Positions 1-9,133 of a DNA stretch of 64,000 bases are shown piece after piece. Both the position numbers and the translations under genes were made by a program. Origin of the DNA: SB11 sp965222995 (GTDB lineage Bacteria > Bacteroidota > Bacteroidia > UBA8524). The number at the start of each line of letters is the position of its first letter. Positions within the stretch are counted from its first letter, which is position 1. Where the stretch lies: the NCBI GenBank assembly GCA_965222995.1, contig OZ244977.1:3658001-3722000 (forward strand), read 5' to 3'. Below the pieces are notes generated by a model. The model did no database searches. It was given only the letters and a program-made list of their open reading frames with translations, and was not told the DNA's origin.

Positions 1-2
1 GT

Positions 3-1058
3 TTTAACGACTCAATAATCCACTTTCCTATTCATCAAATTAATTTAAGCCATAAACAAAACAACATACAACTATCTCTCAGTGCTATAGCTTATGAAAA
101 CATTGGTAACATTAAGTATACATATCGCCTAAATGGGCTTAGTAATCAATGGATAAAGACTGAAAACCCTGAAATTAGCTTTAGTGGACTATCCCCCGGA
201 GAATACCAATTCGAGGCATACGCTGTAAATGTTAATGGAAAACGTTCGGCAAAGCCACTACTCTTATCTATAATTGTCCATCCCGCATTTTGGCAAACCA
301 ACTGGTTTAAAGGAGTAATTTACATACTTATTCTTGTTTTAGTATCACTTTGTATATACTGGTTTATAATAACTAATAAGAATAAACAGTATAATAAATT
401 ACAGCAAAGCAGAAAGCTTGCCGAACTGGAATTGGAGGCTATTAAAGCTCAAATAAACCCACATTTCATATTTAATTGCCTTAATTCCATTCAGTCGTTC
501 AGCTATAAGAATCAGCATGAATCAGTACAAGAGTATATTCGCTTTTTTGCCAAACTCATAAGGCAAACTATGGATTTCTCTCAAGAAACATTTATAACTC
601 TTAAAGAAGAGGTTGACTATCTTGACAATTATTTGAAGCTTGAAAAAATACGGTTTAAAGAGAAATTGGAGTATAAATTGGAAGTCGGTGGCAACCTTGA
701 TGAAAGCACACTACTCCCTGCTATGCTTGTGCAACCCTATGCAGAAAATGCACTTAAACACAGCATTAATTCAGAGGGTGTTTGCAAAGTGCAAATAAAA
801 TTTTCTACCTCTGATAGTGGGGGTGTAAATATAATTGTAAAAGACAACGGACCGGGTATAGAATATGAAAAAAAGGGCAAGAATATTAATTCTCTGGGTA
901 TGCGCCTTTCAGGAAGTAGGGCAAGTACATATAATCAATTGTTCAATTTAGGCGTTAAACTAAAAGTAGAAACGAATACTGATGCTGGAGCATCTGAAAG
1001 AGGAACAACCATTAAACTTTCAATTCCATTTATTAAGCATGACATCAAAAAATTATAG
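3..1058 (+). CDS. LytS/YesM-type sensor histidine kinase, 5' end cut by window
   Basis: The reading frame is open from base 3, so the gene begins outside the window; a TTG at 432 is internal, not the start. The visible part (351 codons) has the end of a Y_Y_Y-type periplasmic Ig-like domain (YRLNGLSNQW, then LSPGEYQFEAYAVN), one transmembrane helix near bases 310-375, and a His_kinase domain of the LytS/YesM family. The phospho-accepting histidine is in NPHFIFN (about base 460), followed by the N-box QPYAENALKH and the G-box DNGPGI. It should sense an unknown periplasmic signal and phosphorylate the LytTR regulator whose gene overlaps its 3' end by 20 bp. The missing 5' part probably encodes a Reg_prop beta-propeller, as in the related kinase at 15385-18360; that is inference. 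Confidence 0.9.
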   Translation, partial: FNDSIIHFPIHQINLSHKQNNIQLSLSAIAYENIGNIKYTYRLNGLSNQWIKTENPEISFSGLSPGEYQFEAYAVNVNGKRSAKPLLLSIIVHPAFWQTNWFKGVIYILILVLVSLCIYWFIITNKNKQYNKLQQSRKLAELELEAIKAQINPHFIFNCLNSIQSFSYKNQHESVQEYIRFFAKLIRQTMDFSQETFITLKEEVDYLDNYLKLEKIRFKEKLEYKLEVGGNLDESTLLPAMLVQPYAENALKHSINSEGVCKVQIKFSTSDSGGVNIIVKDNGPGIEYEKKGKNINSLGMRLSGSRASTYNQLFNLGVKLKVETNTDAGASERGTTIKLSIPFIKHDIKKL

Positions 1059-1788
1059 TGTAGTTATTATTGACGATGAGAAAGACGCTAGGGATATGAT
1101 TTCTATTTTTTTGAAAGAAGCGTTTCCAAGCATACAAGTTATAGCTGAATTTGATAATAGTAAAGAGGCTGTTAAAGTACTACCATCACTGCAACCCGAT
1201 ATACTTTTTTTAGATGTTGAAATGCCTGGGGGTACAGGTTTTGATATTTTACAGCAACTGCAGTTGCAAGAGTGTTATGTAATATTTGTTACCGCTTATG
1301 CCCAATACGCTATAAAAGCCATAAAAGCCCAAGCTTTAGACTATATTTTGAAACCTGTTGACAAGGATGATTTTAAACAGGCAGTTAATAGGGCTATTGA
1401 AAAACTATCTCAAAAAAATAAAGAGAACAAAGTTTTAGAGTTAGCATTGAGCCACGCAGGGGTTAAAAAAATTGGGATACCGGTATTGCAAGGAGCAAAA
1501 TTTGTAGAAACTGACACTATAATATATTGCGAAGCTGATGATAATTACACCACTATCTTTTTTGTAGACAACACAAAAATGGTAGTATCTAAGCCACTAA
1601 TACATTTTGAAAAAGAACTAACACCTTTCGGCTTTTTAAGAATACACAATAAATATTTAGTAGGCACTAAACATATTAGTGCTTTTACAAGGGGAAAAGA
1701 TGGGGGTATGGTAACACTAAGTAATCAAAAACAGCTAAAAGTATCACAAAGTAGAAAAGCTGAGTTATTGAAAGTCCTTTCTATATAA
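1039..1788 (+). CDS. LytTR-family response regulator
   Basis: This is a 249-aa two-domain regulator. An N-terminal receiver domain has the acidic pair IDDE (about 11-14), phospho-acceptor D59 in LFLDVEMPGG, Thr/Ala in FVTAYAQ and Lys in LKPVD. The C-terminal LytTR DNA-binding domain has IYCEADDNYTTIFF and LRIHNKYLVG. I placed the start at the ATG at 1039 (MTSKNYSVVIID) because it directly precedes the receiver fold; an upstream TTG in the same frame lies inside the kinase. The 20-bp overlap with the kinase argues for translational coupling. Targets are unknown; the T9SS cargo gene that starts 150 bp downstream is a candidate. Family assignment is firm, target assignment is inference. Confidence 0.93.
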   Translation: MTSKNYSVVIIDDEKDARDMISIFLKEAFPSIQVIAEFDNSKEAVKVLPSLQPDILFLDVEMPGGTGFDILQQLQLQECYVIFVTAYAQYAIKAIKAQALDYILKPVDKDDFKQAVNRAIEKLSQKNKENKVLELALSHAGVKKIGIPVLQGAKFVETDTIIYCEADDNYTTIFFVDNTKMVVSKPLIHFEKELTPFGFLRIHNKYLVGTKHISAFTRGKDGGMVTLSNQKQLKVSQSRKAELLKVLSI

Positions 1789-1938
1789 TTAACATTACAC
1801 CCATATTTTCTGTAAGTACTCACTCATAGCAGGTAAGCACGCATTATTGGTTGAATATAAGGCAGCAAGCTGGTTATCTTTATGGTAATAACACGTAGTT
1901 ATTACTTCAAATATTATTCATTTATAAATCATATTGCT

Positions 1939-3639
1939 ATGAGAAAATTTATTTTAATTGCATTTACATTCATTAATTTAGGAGTAAGTGCACAGTACTT
2001 TCAGCACGAATACGGGGGTGCCCAATCCCAATTATCCTTTGGTATGAATACCCAAATTCATCCGCCGGGTCATGTTCTAGTTGGTAATAACTCCTCTTCA
2101 GGTGCCAACGACCTTGTTGTAACTTATACTGACCCATTTGGAACTCCTTATTTTAATAATATTTACCCCTCTGTTGGCGGTATGAGTTCACAAATTGTAG
2201 AAACACCCAATGGGTTTGGTGTAATTGGTACAGGTACTGATGTTTTTTATATGCCTATATCATTAACAGGTACTCCAGGCCCTATTAGTTCATACCCTAC
2301 CGTAGGGGCCGCGGGAGTAATTTTTGCAACAGCAGCCACTACATCAGCTTCAGGAAATGATATTTATATTACCGGTACAGCCTATAACACCGGTGGAGGT
2401 ATCATTATGTTTATAATAAAAATTGATACTAACGGTAACCTTATATGGTCGAATATTTATGATGTTATAGGCCCGTACTCAGGCCCATCGTTTGATAGAC
2501 CTTTTGATATTATTGAAAGCCCTTACACACCAACAGGAGCTACTGAAGTTATTGTTGTTGGTGGAATTGTAGACAATAACGGTGGAGCGTCTCCCAATAT
2601 GTTAGGCTATCTAATGAGGGTTAATGCAAACACAGGAACTATGATTGGACCTTGGCCTGTTGTCTTTTATGCGGGCACTAATGAAAAAAGCTATTTAACC
2701 AGTATTGAGGTAGCAAATAGTCCATCATTAGGGGGTGCGGGTTTTATATTAAGTGGTGCAGATGATAATACCGGAAAAAATGATTTTTGGGTTATGAAAA
2801 CTGATCCAATAGGTTCAATCCAATGGTCAAATACTTATGATTATGGATTAATGCCCGGTTATGCAGGGATTTCTTATGCCGCCATTGAAAGGCAGAATAC
2901 TTCAGGTAACTATGAATATTATGCTACAGGGTTTGTTGGTGATCCCAATAAAGTAAATGTTGAGGATGTTGTAGTACAAAAAATTGATGATATGGGAAAT
3001 CCTTTCCCACAAGGAGAGTTCACTTATTTTGGGTTAAATGGGACTGATGCTGAAATTGATCAGTTCAATGGTACTCCATATGATGGGCTAAGTATTTTTT
3101 GTAGCAGAAGCATCTCACCCGGCAGTAGCGAAATGTATTTGGTTAAAGCCTATTTTAATGGTCGCTCAGGTTGCAATGAAACTTTCTCTGACCCAGACCC
3201 TAACTCCGGTCCGGATATTTACGGAGAAGGTAACGCTATCCTATCTGGAAGTTTTGGGTTTACTCCACTTCCTCCCCCAGGTATAATCCCTACTTCCAAT
3301 AACCAAGTTTGTTATAGCACAACACTTCCTGATGGAAACAATGCCCGTGTGGCGCCTGAAGAACCTGAAGGTGAAAATGAAGTTACAATAAGCCCTAACC
3401 CTTTTAGTGCAGGTACACACTACGCCGGTTTAGAGGTTGAGGTTAATGAACCAACAGCTGTTACCGTAAGTATATATGATGTACTGGGTAGAAGCTATTA
3501 CACGCATAGTTTTAACTTAGTTAAAGGTAAAAACAATCTTACTTTAGATATAAGCAAAGCCAACATGGCTACAGGCATGTATAGTATTAGAGTTCAAGGT
3601 AAAACCTATAATAAAACCATTATGCTAATGGTGAAATAG
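1939..3639 (+). CDS. T9SS type A sorted secreted protein with propeller-like repeats
   Basis: A 566-aa protein starting with a Sec signal peptide (MRKFILIAFTFINLGVSAQ). The start at 1939 is chosen because the signal peptide begins there; an in-frame start at 1882 would add 19 residues ahead of it. The body carries repeats of the type IIKIDTNGNLIWSNIYD and VMKTDPIGSIQWSNTYDYG, spaced as in SBBP/beta-propeller proteins. The last 80 residues form a typical type IX secretion sorting domain (ISPNPF, VSIYDVLGR, MYSIRVQG, ending in a basic strand). It should cross the outer membrane through the T9SS and end at the cell surface or outside. No catalytic motif is visible. The gene lies downstream of the kinase/LytTR pair and ends in a strong bidirectional terminator. 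Confidence 0.85.
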   Translation: MRKFILIAFTFINLGVSAQYFQHEYGGAQSQLSFGMNTQIHPPGHVLVGNNSSSGANDLVVTYTDPFGTPYFNNIYPSVGGMSSQIVETPNGFGVIGTGTDVFYMPISLTGTPGPISSYPTVGAAGVIFATAATTSASGNDIYITGTAYNTGGGIIMFIIKIDTNGNLIWSNIYDVIGPYSGPSFDRPFDIIESPYTPTGATEVIVVGGIVDNNGGASPNMLGYLMRVNANTGTMIGPWPVVFYAGTNEKSYLTSIEVANSPSLGGAGFILSGADDNTGKNDFWVMKTDPIGSIQWSNTYDYGLMPGYAGISYAAIERQNTSGNYEYYATGFVGDPNKVNVEDVVVQKIDDMGNPFPQGEFTYFGLNGTDAEIDQFNGTPYDGLSIFCSRSISPGSSEMYLVKAYFNGRSGCNETFSDPDPNSGPDIYGEGNAILSGSFGFTPLPPPGIIPTSNNQVCYSTTLPDGNNARVAPEEPEGENEVTISPNPFSAGTHYAGLEVEVNEPTAVTVSIYDVLGRSYYTHSFNLVKGKNNLTLDISKANMATGMYSIRVQGKTYNKTIMLMVK

Positions 3640-3651
3640 TATTGAACTACG

Positions 3652-3690
3652 ATCTTAAAAGGGCTACCTATGAGGTAGCCTTTTTAAGAT
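3652..3690. terminator. Bidirectional intrinsic terminator
   Basis: A 17-bp inverted repeat with one G-T pair: left arm from ATCTTAAAAGGGCTACC (3652), loop TATGA, right arm GGTAGCCTTTTTAAGAT ending at 3690. The A-run before and T-run after the GC core work in either direction. It sits between the convergent stops at 3639 and 3708. Confidence 0.88.
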
Positions 3691-3707
3691 TAAAAATCGT
3701 GAAGGCA

Positions 3708-6700
3708 TTACTCTTTACTAATAATTACCTTGTGTGATGAGTTTTTGCCATTAACTGAAAGATTAACAAAATACATACCTGATGATAAACTTGTCGCATC
3801 CAGTTTCAGTTTATTCAGTCCTCTTACTGTAGTATATTCTCTACTGATTATTGTTTGACCCGTAATAGAGGTCATATTAATTTTAGTAGTTCTATCGTTC
3901 TCGGTACTAATAAACTCTATAGTAAATTCTCCTGTTGAAGTATTAGGATAAACTATAACTCTATCTGCAACTGTTTGCGAGTCAACAGGGGGTATAGTTA
4001 TTGGTGGTACAAGACCTGATTTAGCAAAAGAATTTGTTCCTTTATGTACCCTGCAAACAAAAATATCATCAGAGTTCCCCCCACTATTGGATAAATGATT
4101 TGTAGTGGTACCAAAAATTATATTCCCCCTATAACTACCTGTAGCATATACAAAATCACTACCATCAAGCGTAGTTACCCCTTTACCATAATCTTTGGCA
4201 TTACCCATGCCAAAAGAAGAAAATTCTGCCCATCCTAAACTCCCATTAACAGGATTAATTTCTCTCACAACTACTGCCGATAAAAAACTGAAGTCAGCCC
4301 CTGTTACATATATTTTATCGTCAATTTTATCTAAGTGAACATCGTAATAAGCTTCATTTGCAGGGGCAGGAGTAGACCATTTATTTAGCAAATTGACTCC
4401 CCAAAAACTCCCCACATCTTGATTGCCTTGAACAATAACCTCTCCTACTGAATAAAATAACCTAAACTCAGCCTCCACTGCATTAGGCACATAATTAGTA
4501 ATAGTCCTGCTAACTATGGGGTTTAAGCCCCCATTATACCTTACTAAGAAACTATTGAATCCTGCTTGAGTTTGCATATTACCGCCAAAGTCAACAACAT
4601 CCTTATAATTACCCACTACATATACCCTTCCCGAATTAGGTCGTATAGTAATACCGTTGGCTTCAACAAAACCATCATCGGCAACTGGAGAGATAATATG
4701 CCTCACATTTAACCAACTTTGAGATGATGGGTCAAATTTTACTGCAAAGGCCTCTGTACTAGTAGGCGTAGTGGTATTTAGGGTACCCCAGCCCGGGAAA
4801 AATAAACTCCCTTGGCTAAAGGTTCCTGCCATAAACAATATGTTGTTATGGTTTAGCACTATAGAACGTATATGAGCATAGTTACATGAGTGTGGCATAA
4901 TAGTACTAAAAATATTTGCACCCGTACCGGGGTCATACGCATCAATAAAAGCAATACTTTGTCCACCCCCTGCTACATACACCCTATTCATATCTTCAAT
5001 AGCCAAAGCCATACCTATATTAGGTAAATCAACTGCCCATAGTAAACCCCCACACGGGTCGTATTTAGCCAAAAAGCCGGGTCCATTAAGAAAAATTGAC
5101 GTTCCAAACAAAGCACCAGCCTCACACGAGCCGGTAATATATACATTACCATCTGCATCCGTTTTAGTATCCAATCCCTCTTCTTGAATACCTGAAGAGG
5201 CAGGAGAGCCTGCTACTTGTTGCCAGTTATTTGGAAATACGTTAATGTAGGCTGTGTCTGAGCTATCGGCACACACATATCCGGGGATATAATAAGTAAC
5301 CATATTTGGACCTATAGTGGCTAAAGAGGGGTCAAATAATCCCGTTGCAGAATTAATAATAGCGGGGCCACCCCATACGCCACCCGGTTGGGAAGCTTGA
5401 AGGTTAAATGGTGGAGAACCCCAACATATTGGCTGAGAAGGAACTTGAATTGTAGGTGGGGCTTTTACTTCAATATTTATATTTATTCTGTCTGTACATC
5501 CTGTAATAGGGTCTGTGTATACATACCCGACCCCGTGAAATCCTTCGCCGGCAATACCGGGATAGAATATTCCATTTTGGTCTATTGACCCCGGTACATT
5601 AGCAGAAAATACTCCTCCGGTTGGTGAGTGGGGAATTTGTGTAGGGGGGTCTGTTACACAAAATGGACCTGCAGGACCTGCTATAGGAGGCGCATAAATA
5701 GTTATAGTAACTGTATCGGCCAAAGAAGGGCAGCCATTACAAGAGTCTATAACAAGATAGTTATATGTTCCCGGAGCAGTGAAGGGAGGTGATAATGAAC
5801 TTCCTGAATCTATAAATGTTGAAGGGTGAATAGAATCATGGAACCAATATAACATACATCCATTTCCTACAGCATAGAGACTGTCTTGCGGATAGGAGAA
5901 ACAATATGCTGAATCCTTGCCTGCTATAGGAGCCGGCGAACTGCTGTACACAAAAATATCAGTACAACCACTGTCTACATACGAACAAACCCCTTCTGCA
6001 CTATCAATATAAGCGCAATTCGTTACCCAACCGCAAGAACCGGTATCCAACCTAACAGTGTAGCTTAGTGTGTCACACACTCCAGGTCCAAGAGATAAAG
6101 GTCCTGCTGTAAGAATATTACCTGAGACTGACATGTTACCGGAGTTAATAGTACCTGATAGAAACTGGGGCGGGATGGTATCACTTATATAAATATTAGT
6201 AACCGAACCTGTTAAGCTGGTGTTACAAATAATTAATTCATATTCTACCGTGTCGCCTTGCTGAAAAGGTCCTCCATGTGCCGTTTTAGTAATACTTATT
6301 GAGCTATCAATACCCGGTATGATAGTAATTGTTGTAGAATTTGAAGTCGGCACACAAGCGCCACTCACTATATTTAAAGGTATTGGTATTGAAATACCTT
6401 GTGGAGTATTTGGACTTATGTTTACATTAGCCACCATGGTGGTGCAAGGTGAAAGTGTAGTAAGTACTCCGGGCAGTATCATAGCTTGCCCTTGATTATT
6501 GAAATTACTACCTCCGGCGTGGCTTATATAGCCACTAAGCGTGGTGTCCACATCTATAAAAATTGTATCGGAGTTTGATGTGCTCGGGCTTTGTAAACAA
6601 ATATTATAACTAATGCTTACCTGACTGCCGATACAAGGTGTTGCAGGAATGGCAGTTGGGGTTATTGTAACATTGGTATTACACTGATTAACCGCCTGAA

Positions 6701-9059
6701 TATCGTCTAGGTAAATGAAAGCTTGATAATTACCTCCATTTGTAAAAATTAAGTAGTTAATGGGAAAGGCATTGGTATTGGTATAGGTAACTGAGTAATT
6801 AGCGAAGTTATAGTTAACCGGGTAAATCCAGTTTGATTGTGTTGCTTGGTTAGTTATAGTTGTTGTTGGCAGACAAACAGGATTGTATGTTGGGCACTGA
6901 ATTGTGTTACTTCCACAAGTATTGCTACTAAGATTACCACTACCTATTGTACAAGGAGGGTTTTGTGAGCCTTGTATTTGTAAGGGTGTGCTGGTGGGAG
7001 GAAATGTTAAGCCACTCATTTCAATAAAAGAGGCTTTAAAATCAATAACTATTGTACAATTAGGCTTTAATTGAGTTTTTAATTTATAAATTAAGCCTTC
7101 TTCATTGCTACCTGATGCATAATGTATAGCTGCAGCTTTATTATTATTTGTACTATCAATACAAACATCAGGAGTATTATTTGTACCTGTGAAAAAAAAG
7201 TCTCTAAACTGCAATGGTATTTTAGTGTTCCCCACAGCGAAGCCTTCAAAATCACCATAGCAAATTTGGTTACATGCTGCAAGATTACAAGAACCTATTA
7301 CATCAATAAAGACGTAAGTGTTGTTACCTAATTCACCTGATGAAGATTTTGGACGGTATTTTAAAATAGCAGTCCCTAAAAAACCTATAGGGGGGATATA
7401 CGTAATGGTTTGATTTGTATAATTTACAGCTAAGTTTGAAGAGTTGCCCCCAAGAATAATTTCTACACAACTAAACTCGGCAGCCCCATTGTCATTGTTC
7501 AATAACCCGGGGTTATTAGCTGTTTGAAAATCTACAAACGTAATACTACCTCCGTTTGTTACTGTATAAGGAGTACCGGTATTATTACTGTTATACCTCC
7601 TGTTATCATTCACACCCGCTACTTTTACATAAGGTGCCGAACACGATGTATAAGTATGTGTACTGGCTGCATAGTCTCCGTTTCCATAAGTGCTCTGCAC
7701 ACTATACCCCAAATCTGCTAAGGTTTGCCGTTCTTTACAGTGGGGGTACCTTTGTGTTATTCCCTTATCAGCACAAAAGTTCATGGAATATCCATTTCCC
7801 GCAAGCGTACAAGAAGTACCTCCACTAACACAATTAAAATGACTTAGGCTTGAGCCGTTTGCCCAGGTTGTTGGCGAATGTACTTCTTGATTGGTATTGG
7901 CTGTTCCTTGAAAAAAAACTGAGTTGCAACCACCAATAAGATTGGCTATTGTTCCACCAAACGATTGACTGTAACAACTGCTTATTTGGGCTATTAAACT
8001 ATTGCCACCCGTTGTTAAATACGTATCGTACAAACTATATTTTCCCAGATTACCAAGCCCGCCGCCATTTTGGCCAATCAGCGAAGCAAAGCCCAAAGCA
8101 TGTAAGGCTTCGTGCATAGCTATGGTATATAAATCATATTGGCTTCCCCCAATAGCTGTAGAAGATAAGTTGGTATACCAGTTAATCCCTTGGAAGTTTA
8201 TAGCCATATAACCATGAAAAAAAGGTTTTGGGGTTATTGCATAGTACGAATCCATACCTGTATTAATGGTTTTCCAAACCTCACCGTAGGTAATCCCAGG
8301 TCCATAATCAAAATAGTATTGTGAGGCAACTCCCAAAGCTCCCGGGGGCATTACCCCTCCACTGGGAGTAACGTTTGAGCGAATATCCATTTCCACATAA
8401 TAGGTTCCGTTATAAGGGCTGGGAGTAAGCACATTCCAAGTAGGCATAACCAATGCAGAAATATCTTCAAAAACTTGAGTAATCACATCCCGTCTTGCAG
8501 CACCCAATGAGAAATCATCAAAGCCTACCCCGGTGTTGTTATCATCATCATAAAAATGAAGCATAAAAATACCTGCTATTACAGAATGGTTTGGTATTTC
8601 TAAATCCTTTAACTCATAATCATTTCCAAACCTGTCATAAACTTTTGTGTCGACAGGATTCCCTTCTATATCTGTTTCAGTAACTTGATGAAAATTTTCG
8701 GTACTTTGTACTCTATCACTAAGGTTTCTAGTTACATTAATTTCCTTTGATAGTTGTGAAAAACAATTTTCTTCTTCATTTATAGCTTTTAATGTAACGG
8801 TAAATGTGCCCGATGCATTGAAATAATAAGAGAATTGCTCTTCTTCCGATACCTTCATATCATTTATATACCACTCAAAGCTTTCTGCATTCTCGCTTTG
8901 ATTCTCAAACACAAGGGTAGTACCCATATATATTTCGCTTGAGGGTAAATGAAAATTTGCTTGTGCATTGCAATCTGCCTGCCCTTTAATTTTAATGGCA
9001 GGTAGCAGTAATAAAAAAGCAAGCAATTGAATATAAGTTTTATTAATAGTATGCATCAT
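3708..9059 (-). CDS. Giant T9SS-sorted surface protein with leishmanolysin-like HExxH domain (paralog A)
   Basis: A 1,783-aa secreted multidomain protein. Order by approximate residues: signal peptide (1-27), PKD-like Ig domain (33-110), a putative zinc metallopeptidase (150-460) with HEALHALGF at 316-324 and later candidate ligands H394 and H407 in SLSHFNC, a cadherin-like segment with GLLNNDN (490-590), a cysteine-containing jelly-roll-like region (595-800), a DUF11-like domain (915-1035), three Ig-like repeats (1040-1280), a beta-propeller of SBBP type (1280-1690) with repeats such as DADGNVYITGSCEAG, and a T9SS type A sorting domain (from about 1700, VIVYPNTSTGEFTIEF to the end). HExxHxxGF resembles the M8/leishmanolysin family; protease activity is inferred. 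It is a tandem paralog of the gene at 9134-14479, with the same domain order and the HExxH at the same residue number. Confidence 0.88.
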   Translation of the reverse strand: MMHTINKTYIQLLAFLLLLPAIKIKGQADCNAQANFHLPSSEIYMGTTLVFENQSENAESFEWYINDMKVSEEEQFSYYFNASGTFTVTLKAINEEENCFSQLSKEINVTRNLSDRVQSTENFHQVTETDIEGNPVDTKVYDRFGNDYELKDLEIPNHSVIAGIFMLHFYDDDNNTGVGFDDFSLGAARRDVITQVFEDISALVMPTWNVLTPSPYNGTYYVEMDIRSNVTPSGGVMPPGALGVASQYYFDYGPGITYGEVWKTINTGMDSYYAITPKPFFHGYMAINFQGINWYTNLSSTAIGGSQYDLYTIAMHEALHALGFASLIGQNGGGLGNLGKYSLYDTYLTTGGNSLIAQISSCYSQSFGGTIANLIGGCNSVFFQGTANTNQEVHSPTTWANGSSLSHFNCVSGGTSCTLAGNGYSMNFCADKGITQRYPHCKERQTLADLGYSVQSTYGNGDYAASTHTYTSCSAPYVKVAGVNDNRRYNSNNTGTPYTVTNGGSITFVDFQTANNPGLLNNDNGAAEFSCVEIILGGNSSNLAVNYTNQTITYIPPIGFLGTAILKYRPKSSSGELGNNTYVFIDVIGSCNLAACNQICYGDFEGFAVGNTKIPLQFRDFFFTGTNNTPDVCIDSTNNNKAAAIHYASGSNEEGLIYKLKTQLKPNCTIVIDFKASFIEMSGLTFPPTSTPLQIQGSQNPPCTIGSGNLSSNTCGSNTIQCPTYNPVCLPTTTITNQATQSNWIYPVNYNFANYSVTYTNTNAFPINYLIFTNGGNYQAFIYLDDIQAVNQCNTNVTITPTAIPATPCIGSQVSISYNICLQSPSTSNSDTIFIDVDTTLSGYISHAGGSNFNNQGQAMILPGVLTTLSPCTTMVANVNISPNTPQGISIPIPLNIVSGACVPTSNSTTITIIPGIDSSISITKTAHGGPFQQGDTVEYELIICNTSLTGSVTNIYISDTIPPQFLSGTINSGNMSVSGNILTAGPLSLGPGVCDTLSYTVRLDTGSCGWVTNCAYIDSAEGVCSYVDSGCTDIFVYSSSPAPIAGKDSAYCFSYPQDSLYAVGNGCMLYWFHDSIHPSTFIDSGSSLSPPFTAPGTYNYLVIDSCNGCPSLADTVTITIYAPPIAGPAGPFCVTDPPTQIPHSPTGGVFSANVPGSIDQNGIFYPGIAGEGFHGVGYVYTDPITGCTDRININIEVKAPPTIQVPSQPICWGSPPFNLQASQPGGVWGGPAIINSATGLFDPSLATIGPNMVTYYIPGYVCADSSDTAYINVFPNNWQQVAGSPASSGIQEEGLDTKTDADGNVYITGSCEAGALFGTSIFLNGPGFLAKYDPCGGLLWAVDLPNIGMALAIEDMNRVYVAGGGQSIAFIDAYDPGTGANIFSTIMPHSCNYAHIRSIVLNHNNILFMAGTFSQGSLFFPGWGTLNTTTPTSTEAFAVKFDPSSQSWLNVRHIISPVADDGFVEANGITIRPNSGRVYVVGNYKDVVDFGGNMQTQAGFNSFLVRYNGGLNPIVSRTITNYVPNAVEAEFRLFYSVGEVIVQGNQDVGSFWGVNLLNKWSTPAPANEAYYDVHLDKIDDKIYVTGADFSFLSAVVVREINPVNGSLGWAEFSSFGMGNAKDYGKGVTTLDGSDFVYATGSYRGNIIFGTTTNHLSNSGGNSDDIFVCRVHKGTNSFAKSGLVPPITIPPVDSQTVADRVIVYPNTSTGEFTIEFISTENDRTTKINMTSITGQTIISREYTTVRGLNKLKLDATSLSSGMYFVNLSVNGKNSSHKVIISKE

Positions 9060-9089
9060 GATTTACAGCATTGATTAAGATAAAAAAGT

Positions 9090-9112
9090 AAGGGCAGTAG
9101 TTAACTGCCCTT
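9090..9112 (-). terminator. Intrinsic terminator between the two giant paralogs
   Basis: A perfect 9-bp stem AAGGGCAGT / ACTGCCCTT with loop AGTTA. On the minus strand it is followed by a T-rich run (ACTTTTTTATC), as expected for ending transcription of the gene whose stop is at 9134. This suggests that the downstream paralog (3708-9059) has a promoter of its own or depends on readthrough. Confidence 0.8.
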
Positions 9113-9133
9113 TAATTTTAAAGTCAGAACGAC

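Noticed and set aside
982..1038. Longer LytTR regulator start inside the kinase gene
   Set aside because: The extra 19 residues lie in the kinase coding sequence, are not receiver-like, and the ATG at 1039 starts at the correct place for the fold.
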